Positions 1 through 5,182 of a DNA stretch of 5,234 bases are shown piece by piece (positions within the stretch are counted from its first letter, which is position 1; each line of letters begins with the position of its first letter). A program made the position numbers and the translations under genes. The stretch comes from an uncultured Saprospiraceae bacterium (GTDB lineage: Bacteria > Bacteroidota > Bacteroidia > Chitinophagales > Saprospiraceae). The notes below the pieces were generated by a model. It saw only the letters and a list, made by a program, of their open reading frames with translations. It ran no database searches and had not been told where the DNA came from. The stretch is taken from positions 1 through 5,234 of the forward strand of contig CAJQNM010000394.1 in the NCBI GenBank assembly GCA_905479665.1, read 5' to 3'.

Positions 1-829
1 TCAAGTAGTCAAATTGCAGATGACTATTTGTTGGGACATCATTGATCACTCCCACAATTTGCAGCTCGGTGGGTTTGCTATCCATATCAACCGTAATGTG
101 GGTACCGATAGGATCTTCACTCTGAAAGTACTTCCTGACCAATGATTCAGTCAGTACAATTGAATTCGGCTCAACCAATGCCTCATCACTACCTTGCAGA
201 AAGGGGAATGTGAATACTTTGAAAAAATCTTGGGTCGCATAGATTCCATCTTCGTAGGCCTTGGAGTCTCCTACCGCAAATAGGCACTCCTCTTTACGTA
301 TCTGGGTCGCATGCTCGACTTCGGGAAATTCGTCCGGCAAGGCCTTCACGAGAGGAGCAGAAGTCACGGCAAATTGATTGGTGCCCAAATAATAATTGCC
401 AGGATCTTCCTTAGCAATTCGATAGATCCGTTCATAATTTTCGTGGAATGTATCGTAACTCAGTTCAAACTTTACGAAGATCGCGATCAGCATGACACAG
501 GAGAGTCCGATCGCTAGCCCAAATATATTTATCGCGCCATAGGCAAGATTGCGCTTAAAATTCCGCCAGCTACTGATAAAATTATGTTTCCACATGGCTA
601 TGTTAGTTAGTGATTGTGAATGCACAGAACGGATTATGCCCGGTCGAAATAGAAGTAGAACTTGCCAGCAATAGCTCCTTCTGGCAGCGCTCAGCGATGT
701 TTGCTCTACCTCCCCCTGGAATCTTTCGAACAGATCACCTTCAATTTGTTCCACCAGGTCTGCTCGGCAAAACCATTGAAAAAATCGCAATGCATGCTTC
801 GGAGGTCTATATATGACCGGATTATTCAA
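1..829 (-). CDS. ABC transporter permease with N-terminal permease prefix domain (partial, runs off left edge)
   Basis: Inner-membrane permease of the MacB/FtsX type; in Bacteroidota such proteins are thought to work in export or envelope stress, but the substrate cannot be told. 276 residues are visible and the C-terminal part lies beyond base 1. From the first ATG (593-595) the protein reads MWKHNFISSWRNFKRN, then a hydrophobic segment (about residues 97-119 of the long form), then ELSYDTFHENYERIYRI, the usual entry to the MacB periplasmic core domain, continuing through EPNSIVLTESLVRKYF. The frame stays open upstream for 78 codons and encodes a prefix domain: PPKHALRFFQWFCR, QIEGDLFERF, then WQVLLLFRPGIIR. 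That pattern is known from 'permease prefix domain 2' transporters. No ATG lies in this extension. The best start is TTG at 827-829, overlapping the PadR stop by 8 bp, which implies translational coupling. An in-frame TAG lies two codons before it. Family call is firm; the exact start is inferred. Confidence 0.88.
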   Translation of the reverse strand, partial: MNNPVIYRPPKHALRFFQWFCRADLVEQIEGDLFERFQGEVEQTSLSAARRSYCWQVLLLFRPGIIRSVHSQSLTNIAMWKHNFISSWRNFKRNLAYGAINIFGLAIGLSCVMLIAIFVKFELSYDTFHENYERIYRIAKEDPGNYYLGTNQFAVTSAPLVKALPDEFPEVEHATQIRKEECLFAVGDSKAYEDGIYATQDFFKVFTFPFLQGSDEALVEPNSIVLTESLVRKYFQSEDPIGTHITVDMDSKPTELQIVGVINDVPTNSHLQFDYL

Positions 830-1148
830 AGGCTATTTTAGGGATGGCGCTCCATAAACTCATGCGCTGCTCTTTGGCTTCCGTGATCACCTTTTTTCCA
901 TAGCTCGTCACTTGGAAATATCGCTTTCGTTTACCACCTCGCACGGCTGTGGCTTCTCCAAATTCAGAACTGAGGTAGCCTTTTTTTTCCAACCTCTGCA
1001 AGACCGTCTGCATTGATCCGATACTGACTTTACGACCTAGCCGAGTCTCGATCTCCTGTAAAATGGCGAGACCGTACGCCTCTCCATGCAAGATGGCCAC
1101 CGTCAATAAAACGACCTCTTCAAATTCTCCCAGGTGATGTCTACCCAT
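822..1148 (-). CDS. PadR-family transcriptional regulator
   Basis: Small DNA-binding repressor of 108 residues, the usual length for short PadR (subfamily 2) proteins. The opening GEFEEVVLLTVAILHGEAYGL is the first helix and turn typical of PadR. The recognition helix lies at about residues 42-59 (SIGSMQTVLQRLEKKGYL). The wing follows with GGKRKRYFQVT, and a C-terminal dimerisation helix runs from about residue 83 (YGKKVITEAKEQRMSLW). No ligand domain is present; PadR proteins usually bind small hydrophobic molecules at the dimer interface. The ATG is preceded by AGAAGG four bases upstream, a fair ribosome binding site. It overlaps the permease gene downstream by 8 bp, so the pair forms one transcript and the regulator probably controls its own operon (inference from PadR-transporter pairs). 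The palindromic AT-rich stretch at 1180-1213 is the likely operator region. Confidence 0.93.
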   Translation of the reverse strand: MGRHHLGEFEEVVLLTVAILHGEAYGLAILQEIETRLGRKVSIGSMQTVLQRLEKKGYLSSEFGEATAVRGGKRKRYFQVTSYGKKVITEAKEQRMSLWSAIPKIAFE

Positions 1149-1179
1149 GGTGCCTTCTGGATTATTTGCCGAATATAGG

Positions 1180-1213
1180 AATACCTCTTTATATAAACTA
1201 CAAAATAGGTATT
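1180..1213 (-). promoter_or_regulatory. candidate PadR promoter/operator region with inverted repeats
   Basis: This AT-rich stretch lies 32-65 bp upstream of the PadR start codon. It holds a perfect 7-bp inverted repeat, AATACCT (1180-1186) and AGGTATT (1207-1213), with a 20-bp spacer. Inside is a perfect 10-bp palindrome TTTATATAAA (1188-1197). On the minus strand a TTTG (1201-1204) precedes TATATTCG (1170-1177), which matches the Bacteroidota -7 box TAnnTTTG except for one base. The 23-bp spacing is longer than the usual 19-21, so the promoter call is weak. PadR autoregulation through such dyads is known in the family; its use here is inferred. Confidence 0.4.
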
Positions 1214-1250
1214 TATGTGCATTTTTAATGATGACGGTCTAATTGTCCGC

Positions 1251-1399
1251 GCCCTTCCAGGGCTCGAAAACAGGGTCCATATCTAACGATGGATTGCATC
1301 CATCGCTTCGATGTTTTGCCCTTTCAGGGCAATTTGCAAGTGCTAGTAACGCACAATACGAACATTTATCGTTTTAATATTTTGCCCTTTTTAGGGCAA
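1251..1399. repeat. three GCCCT...AGGGC hairpins (REP-like family)
   Basis: Three short hairpins share one core. The first is GCCCT/AGGGC at 1251-1263. The second is TTGCCCT/AGGGCAA at 1316-1332 with a TTC loop. The third is TTGCCCT/AGGGCAA at 1382-1399 with a TTTT loop. The arms of the last two are identical over 7 bp while their surroundings differ, as expected of dispersed palindromic elements and not of one tandem duplication. They carry no T-run of terminator type. REP-like palindromes of this kind are common between genes in Bacteroidota; whether they are mobile here is unknown. Confidence 0.65.
1287..1305. repeat. palindrome CGATGGAT-TGC-ATCCATCG
   Basis: A perfect 8-bp stem with a 3-base loop, lying between the first two GCCCT hairpins. 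The sequence ATGGAT/ATCCAT is related in shape, though not identical, to the ATGGGT/ACCCAT palindromes further right, so it may be a diverged member of that family. No function is evident. Confidence 0.55.
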
Positions 1400-1450
1400 T
1401 TAATTGCATTGATTTGGATGGGCCGGGAGTTGCTAAACACTTACTGGTTC

Positions 1451-1559
1451 ATATGCCTTGGATTGAGATTGGCCCCGGAAAGGCACATAATTCCATGGGT
1501 CATGACCCATTGCTTTTCGAGTACCACAAATCACAAAAACAAGGCACTAAAGTACCTTG
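1451..1559. repeat. two imperfect hairpins flanking an ATGGGT palindrome
   Basis: The first has 9-bp arms ATATGCCTT (1451-1459) and AAGGCACAT (1480-1488) with one mismatch. The second has arms CAAGGCACT (1540-1548) and AGTACCTTG (1551-1559) with one mismatch and a 2-base loop. Both contain an AAGGCAC core in the same direction (1480-1486 and 1541-1547), suggesting decayed copies of one element. No coding sequence is credible here. Confidence 0.4.
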
Positions 1560-1607
1560 GAAGAGTTTCATATACCCCAAACTCTTCCAATGGGTTTTAA
1601 CCCATTG
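1495..1607. repeat. two ATGGGT...ACCCAT palindromes
   Basis: ATGGGTCATGACCCAT at 1495-1510 is a perfect 16-bp palindrome. At 1588-1607, CAATGGGTT and AACCCATTG form 9-bp arms around a TT loop. Both are followed by TTG and share the ATGGGT/ACCCAT core while the centre differs. A lone half, CATGGGT, occurs at 1698-1704. The pattern suggests several copies of one small palindromic element in different states of decay. Confidence 0.6.
1557..1590. repeat. 12-bp perfect stem-loop
   Basis: Arms at 1557-1568 (TTGGAAGAGTTT) and 1579-1590 (AAACTCTTCCAA) pair perfectly around a 10-base loop. It is the longest perfect stem in the window. Its right arm shares three bases with the next palindrome (1588-1607), so the two structures exclude each other in part. 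No T-run follows on either strand, so a classical terminator is unlikely. Confidence 0.6.
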
Positions 1608-1706
1608 TACTGTTACCTCTCCAACTAAGGGACCGGCGAAAACAACTTACCGATTTGATGCGGCCCCTATTACCACCATACTTCGTTACTCAAAGCCATG
1701 GGTAGC
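1608..1706. other. intergenic stretch without recognised feature
   Basis: Between the palindrome cluster and the ordered repeat array I see no gene, RNA or strong palindrome. The only recognisable element is the half-palindrome CATGGGT at 1698-1704, just before the array. Confidence 0.5.
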
Positions 1707-1718
1707 CCCCTAAAATAG

Positions 1719-2000
1719 GCGCGGATCTATTCCGCGCTGGTTCTCAGAAGGCCCTTAAATTAGGCGCGGATCTATTCCGCGCTGGTCTCCCAAAGGCGCA
1801 ATGATGCACCGCGATATAGATGCACGGCTGTCCTGAAATGATCCGATCCCCTAGATTAGGTGCGGATCTAATCCGCACTGGTATTCAGAAGGCGCAACGA
1901 TATACCGCGCAATAGATGCGCGGCTGTCCAGAAATGATCCCATACCCCAGATTAGGCGCGGATCTATTCCGCGCTGGTTCTCAGAAGGCCCCTAAAATAG
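1719..2000. repeat. 282-bp higher-order repeat, copy 1 (short-long-long-short)
   Basis: This block contains units in the order 45, 96, 96, 45 bp. The next block begins the same order again at an offset of 282 bp. From 1707 to about 1806 the sequence matches 1989 to about 2090 nearly base for base, with one substitution and a 2-bp insertion in the later copy. The block looks like a segment duplicated as a whole, not unit by unit. Confidence 0.7.
1905..1923. repeat. second hairpin inside the 96-bp unit
   Basis: CCGCGC (1905-1910) and GCGCGG (1918-1923) form a 6-bp stem with a 7-base loop. The matching places in the other two long units (about 1809-1827 and 2093-2111) keep the layout with one or two broken pairs. 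Each long unit therefore carries two hairpins, and the short unit looks like a long unit that lost the part holding this one. Confidence 0.55.
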
Positions 2001-2161
2001 GCGCGGATCTATTCCGCGCTGGTTCTCAGAAGGCCCTTAAATTAGGCGCGGATCCATTCCGCGCGCTGGTCTCCCAAAGGCGCAATGATATACCGCGCAA
2101 GAGATGCACGGAGGCCCAGAAATCATCCGATACCCTGAGCAGGTGCGGATCTATTCCGCGC
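2001..2161. repeat. 282-bp higher-order repeat, truncated copy 2
   Basis: A short unit (2001-2045), a long unit (2046-2142) and a final hairpin (2143-2161) follow the order of copy 1. The final hairpin begins AGGTGCGGATC, as does the hairpin in the matching place of copy 1 (1860), and unlike all other copies, which begin GCGCGG. The copy stops at the cycloisomerase gene, so that junction is either where the insertion ended or where the array was cut. Confidence 0.65.
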
Positions 2162-3245
2162 TGGTTATGATAGCGTAAGGCACCAATTTCTCCCAATCAA
2201 ACTCAACGCCGGTCCCAGGTGCATCAGAAGCCACTGCTCGGTGGTTTTCAACGACCAAAGGACGCTTGGTATATCGATCAATCGGAAAGCTGTGTACTTC
2301 CAGCCAGCCTCCGTGGCTCTGAGAGGAGACTAGCCCCACGTGTAGTTCTTGCATGCCATGGGAGCACACAGGTATGTCGTACGACTTTGCCATTTCAGCG
2401 ACCTTGAGCCAGCCGGTGATTCCTCCGCAATTTGAGGCATCTGGCTGGATAAAAGACAATTTCGCTTGTCGGAAGGCATACTCAAATTCATGGATGGTAT
2501 GGAGGTTCTCACCCATCGCGAGAGGCATTCCAGTGGCATCAGAGATTTCGGCGAATCCGAGGTAGTCGTCAGGTATGGTCGGTTCCTCAAACCAAAGCAA
2601 GTCATAGGGCGCAAATGCTTTTGCCGCATGGATGGCTTCAGCGACAGACATCGAATAATTGGCATCTACCATGAAGGTGATTTTATCGCCAATTAATTCT
2701 CGTACTGCCCGTACTCTTGACAAATCTTCGCCAAAATTCGGTCTGCCGATCTTTATTTTTACGGCATTAAATCCCTGCTCCAGATATCCCCGAATATTAT
2801 TTAATAATTTCTCTTCGGTAAACATTAAATCAATGCCGCCGCAATACACCTGGCAGGTATTTCCTGCTCCACCAGCCATTTTCCAAAGTGGCAAGCCTTG
2901 TCTCTTGCCGCGGATATCCCATAGTGCAATGTCAACTGCTGACATGGCAAATGACGCAATTCCTCCTCTCCCGACGTAATGGATATGCCATTCCAAAAAG
3001 TCGTGTACTTCTTCCGGGCTATCGGATTTGCCCAAAAGTACACTCTCAAAATCATGCTCAATCATGGAGCGGATCGCGTACCCTCCCTTGCCTCCAGTGT
3101 ACGTGTACCCAGTGCCACTCACCCCATCGTCCGTCTCGATGGTGACCGTCACCAACTCGAAGGAATGGTGGTCTCCATGCTTGGCATCGGAAAGCACTTC
3201 GGGCAGTGGTACCTGAAACAGTCTGGTCTTCAGTGATTTAATCAT
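2151..3245 (-). CDS. enolase-superfamily enzyme, probable 3,6-anhydro-L-galactonate cycloisomerase
   Basis: Cytoplasmic Mg-dependent enzyme of 364 residues, the usual length. Likely reaction: 3,6-anhydro-L-galactonate to 2-keto-3-deoxy-L-galactonate. The N-terminal capping domain carries LSDAKHGDH (18-26) and GYTYTGGKGGY (46-56), which I recall from this cycloisomerase group. The barrel has every mandelate-racemase-type residue: K163 and K165 (KIK), metal ligands D194, E220 and E246 (VDAN, FEEP, MGEN), the D269-H296 dyad (QPDASN, CSHG) and E316. Each is exactly one position before its equivalent in Pseudomonas mandelate racemase (K164, K166, D195, E221, E247, D270, H297, E317). Third gene of the operon, 18 bp after the dehydrogenase stop, so probably coupled. 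Odd feature: the last codons ACC AGC GCG GAA TAG are repeat-array sequence. Alternative: an acid-sugar dehydratase of the same subgroup. Superfamily certain, substrate about 0.7. Confidence 0.9.
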   Translation of the reverse strand: MIKSLKTRLFQVPLPEVLSDAKHGDHHSFELVTVTIETDDGVSGTGYTYTGGKGGYAIRSMIEHDFESVLLGKSDSPEEVHDFLEWHIHYVGRGGIASFAMSAVDIALWDIRGKRQGLPLWKMAGGAGNTCQVYCGGIDLMFTEEKLLNNIRGYLEQGFNAVKIKIGRPNFGEDLSRVRAVRELIGDKITFMVDANYSMSVAEAIHAAKAFAPYDLLWFEEPTIPDDYLGFAEISDATGMPLAMGENLHTIHEFEYAFRQAKLSFIQPDASNCGGITGWLKVAEMAKSYDIPVCSHGMQELHVGLVSSQSHGGWLEVHSFPIDRYTKRPLVVENHRAVASDAPGTGVEFDWEKLVPYAIITSAE

Positions 3246-3263
3246 GACTCGATGCTTACGGAA

Positions 3264-4034
3264 CTATCTCCCCATCCAGCCTCCATCGACCAGCATGACC
3301 GTGCCATGCATATAGTCGGAGGCAGCGGAAGCAAGAAAAACCGTGGGCCCGGCAAAATCTTCTGGAGTCCCCCAACGGCCTGCCGGGATGCGTGATAAAA
3401 TAGCTGCAGATCGGTCCGGATTGTTTCGCAGTGCTTCGGTATTGTCAGTGCTGATGTATCCCGGGGCAATTGCGTTTACATTGACACCAGAGCCTGCCCA
3501 CTCATTGGCAAAGGCCATCGTCATCTGCCCGATGGCACCCTTACTGGCTGCATACCCTGGCACCGTTATGCCCCCTTGAAAAGTAAGGAGTGACGCCGTA
3601 AAAACAATTTTACCAAATCCCCGTCCGACCATCTCTTTGCCAAACTCTCGTGTGAGGATAAACTGGGCCGTCTGATTGACCTCAATCACCTGGTCCCACA
3701 TCTCATCGGGATGGTCTGCAGCAGGTGTACGCAAGATCATGCCCGCATTATTAATTAAGATATCTACCTGTGGAAAATCGTTTTTAACTCTTTCAATAAA
3801 ATTATAAAGTGCGGTACGGTCAGAAAAATCGCAGGAATACCCCTTGAATTTTCGACCCGCTTTTTCGACGTCTTTACTCACCTCACTCCCCTCCGTCTCT
3901 AGCGTTGCACTCACCCCAATAATGTCAGCTCCCGCTTCTGCCAGACCGATCGCCATGGCGCGACCGATGCCTCTTTTGCAACCGGTCACCAGGGCCACCT
4001 TTCCCTCTAGATTAAAATTATTCAATATTGACAT
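3264..4034 (-). CDS. kduD: KduD-like short-chain dehydrogenase (2-keto-3-deoxy-gluconate 5-dehydrogenase type)
   Basis: Cytoplasmic NAD(P)-dependent oxidoreductase of 256 residues; E. coli KduD is 253. Classical short-chain fold: cofactor loop TGCKRGIG at residues 17-24, NNAG at 95-98, and catalytic N120, S148, Y161 and K165 (YAASK). KduD-typical stretches are FNLEGKVALVTG, FQGGITVPGYAASKG, VNVNAIAPGY and RIPAGRWGTPEDFAGP, ending in VDGGWMGR. KduD interconverts 3-deoxy-D-glycero-2,5-hexodiulosonate and 2-keto-3-deoxy-D-gluconate, best known from pectin breakdown. No KduI or pectinase gene is in view. Beside a cycloisomerase and a second dehydrogenase, the same reaction would serve as the last step turning 2-keto-3-deoxy-L-galactonate into the D-gluconate isomer (inference). 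The start ATG follows the upstream dehydrogenase by 62 bp, with AAGGGA about 15 bases before it. Other sugar-acid dehydrogenases of the same subfamily are possible. Confidence 0.88.
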   Translation of the reverse strand: MSILNNFNLEGKVALVTGCKRGIGRAMAIGLAEAGADIIGVSATLETEGSEVSKDVEKAGRKFKGYSCDFSDRTALYNFIERVKNDFPQVDILINNAGMILRTPAADHPDEMWDQVIEVNQTAQFILTREFGKEMVGRGFGKIVFTASLLTFQGGITVPGYAASKGAIGQMTMAFANEWAGSGVNVNAIAPGYISTDNTEALRNNPDRSAAILSRIPAGRWGTPEDFAGPTVFLASAASDYMHGTVMLVDGGWMGR

Positions 4035-4096
4035 GCTAATTAATTTATGGTCCCTTAGATTTTTTTGAGAAATAGAGTCATTAGACGTTTCCTTAT

Positions 4097-5113
4097 TTAG
4101 CAGCTCACATCCAGCAGCACTTTCATTCCATCTGGGTTGCTATCGATTTGCTCAAATACTTTTTGAATTGACGTAAGTGGCTCCACTGCGGTAATGAGTG
4201 ATTCCAAAGGCAATCTTTTCTTATTGACCAGGCGGATGGCATCTTCATAGTCCTCTTCTTCGTACACGCGAGCACCGATCAATTTTAGCTCTTTCCAGAA
4301 AAACTTAAAGAGATTTACGGGCTTGGGCTGACCGTGAATGGCGACCATCACTATTCTACCTCGAATGCCGACCACCTCGGTCATTATATCAAGCGTGGGC
4401 TGAACGCCAGCCACCTCAAAGGCAATGTCGGCCAGGGCACCATCTGTTTTTTCCACAATGATCTCGAGCAAATCTTCAGATACTGGATTGACCACCCGAA
4501 AGCCCAGTTCTCTTGCCAGTTTGACCCGGTTCTCATTGACTTCAGAAATAATCACCTGGCCACCACGTTCTCGAGCGACCATCGCCACCAGCATTCCAAT
4601 CGGGCCACCCCCCAAAACAACGACATGCTCTCCCTCTTGCATTTCAGACAGCCTCACATCATGACAAGCCACGGCCAGCGGTTCGACAAGTGCTGCCAGT
4701 TGCAAATCGGTATCAGCAGGCAATTTGTGCAAAGTGAAGGCCGGCACATTCCAGTATTGTTGCATGGCACCAGGACTGTCAATGCCAATGAATTTGAGGT
4801 CCGCACAAATGTGACTGTGTCCATTGTCAGAAGGTTTCTCACCTCTGTTGTCCAGCGGTCTAACCACGACTTTTCCACCGACTTCAAATCCCACCACTTC
4901 CGCTCCGAGCGCTGAGATTGTTCCTGACATCTCGTGACCTATGGTTATCGGCATGGATACACGCTGATCCATCATGCCGTGATAAATATGTACATCAGTG
5001 CCACAGACACCGCAATACGCTACCTTCAGTTGTACTTCTCCCCTACCAGGCGCACTCGCCCCTCTCTCCGATACGGCAAAAGTCTTGTCTCCCTCGTACG
5101 TTGTTGCAATCAT
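4097..5113 (-). CDS. zinc-type medium-chain dehydrogenase, probable 2-keto-3-deoxy-L-galactonate 5-dehydrogenase
   Basis: NAD-dependent alcohol/polyol dehydrogenase of 338 residues, typical for the threonine/sorbitol dehydrogenase branch. Catalytic zinc ligands are present: C37 in CGVCGTD, H60-E61 in GHE, and E144 in LVEPLAV. The Rossmann motif is GGGPIG (168-173), and E191 at the end of the second strand favours NAD over NADP. The structural zinc site is broken: where the family has four cysteines, residues 86-103 read PLDNRGEKPSDNGHSHIC, keeping only C103. As first gene of the operon, with cycloisomerase and KduD-like partners, it would oxidise C5 of 2-keto-3-deoxy-L-galactonate to 3-deoxy-D-glycero-2,5-hexodiulosonate. 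This step is known from agar-sugar pathways; the assignment here rests on context. Another sugar or polyol substrate cannot be excluded. The start ATG lies only 5 bp after a promoter -7 box, and the N-terminus MIATTYEGDKTF fits family starts. Confidence 0.9.
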   Translation of the reverse strand: MIATTYEGDKTFAVSERGASAPGRGEVQLKVAYCGVCGTDVHIYHGMMDQRVSMPITIGHEMSGTISALGAEVVGFEVGGKVVVRPLDNRGEKPSDNGHSHICADLKFIGIDSPGAMQQYWNVPAFTLHKLPADTDLQLAALVEPLAVACHDVRLSEMQEGEHVVVLGGGPIGMLVAMVARERGGQVIISEVNENRVKLARELGFRVVNPVSEDLLEIIVEKTDGALADIAFEVAGVQPTLDIMTEVVGIRGRIVMVAIHGQPKPVNLFKFFWKELKLIGARVYEEEDYEDAIRLVNKKRLPLESLITAVEPLTSIQKVFEQIDSNPDGMKVLLDVSC

Positions 5114-5118
5114 TGGAT

Positions 5119-5149
5119 CAAAAATAAGATATGCTGCTGATCGTACAAC
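5119..5149 (-). promoter_or_regulatory. Bacteroidota-type promoter for the three-gene operon
   Basis: On the minus strand TATTTTTG (5119-5126) matches the -7 consensus TAnnTTTG at every fixed base. GTTG (5146-5149) matches the -33 box TTTG at three of four bases, and the spacing is exactly 19 bp, within the known range. The dehydrogenase ATG begins 5 bp after the -7 box, so the predicted transcription start falls on or within a few bases of the start codon, giving a leaderless or nearly leaderless mRNA. Confidence 0.5.
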
Positions 5150-5157
5150 TTATGATT

Positions 5158-5182
5158 AAAAATCGCAGGTATGGAACCTGCG
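5158..5182 (-). terminator. hairpin with T-run, possible terminator of an upstream minus-strand gene
   Basis: Arms 5164-5170 (CGCAGGT) and 5176-5182 (ACCTGCG) form a perfect 7-bp, GC-rich stem with a 5-base loop. On the minus strand it is followed by ATTTTTAATC, a five-T run (5158-5162). This could end transcription of a gene lying right of the window and insulate the operon promoter just downstream. Against this, the hairpin may belong to the repeat-like sequence beside it. Confidence 0.45.

Larger units (their letters stand above)
1707..2161. repeat. ordered array of seven GCGCGGATCTATTCCGCGC hairpins (45-bp and 96-bp units)
   Basis: Seven copies of a 19-bp hairpin (7-8 bp stem, short CTA-containing loop) start at 1719, 1764, 1860, 1956, 2001, 2046 and 2143. 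The start-to-start distances are 45, 96, 96, 45, 45 and 97 bp. Short units carry the hairpin plus a 26-bp tail opening TGGTTCTCAGAAGGCC. Long units carry about 51 extra bases in the tail, including a second hairpin. The seventh copy ends inside the 3' end of the cycloisomerase gene. The spacers are copies of each other, so this is not a CRISPR array. It sits at the end of the operon, where such hairpins could protect mRNA 3' ends; that role is inferred. No transposase gene is in the window. Confidence 0.85.

Noticed and set aside
610..816. Plus-strand open frame of 68 codons
   Set aside because: It is antisense to the permease prefix domain, which has clear family motifs on the minus strand.
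1289..1713. Two overlapping plus-strand open frames (1289-1600 and 1414-1713)
   Set aside because: They cross several palindromes, have unlikely composition, no recognisable domain and no good ribosome binding site; they fit chance frames in non-coding DNA.
1707..2161. CRISPR array
   Set aside because: The regular spacing suggested it, but the spacers are copies of each other, spacing alternates between 45 and 96 bp, and no cas gene is present.
2143..2161. Rho-independent terminator of the operon
   Set aside because: The stem is GC-rich and overlaps the stop codon, but no T-run follows on the minus strand, so intrinsic termination is not supported; an mRNA-stabilising role remains possible.
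1916..2170. Plus-strand open frame of 84 codons with an internal repeat GADLFRAGSQKA
   Set aside because: The protein repeat is only the 45-bp DNA unit read in frame (15 codons). The frame lies wholly in the hairpin array, runs into the antisense end of the cycloisomerase gene and has no family resemblance.
4334..4915. Long plus-strand open frame (193 codons) opposite the dehydrogenase
   Set aside because: It is a shadow of the minus-strand dehydrogenase, which shows full catalytic and Rossmann motifs; the plus-strand product is His/Ser-rich and resembles nothing known.
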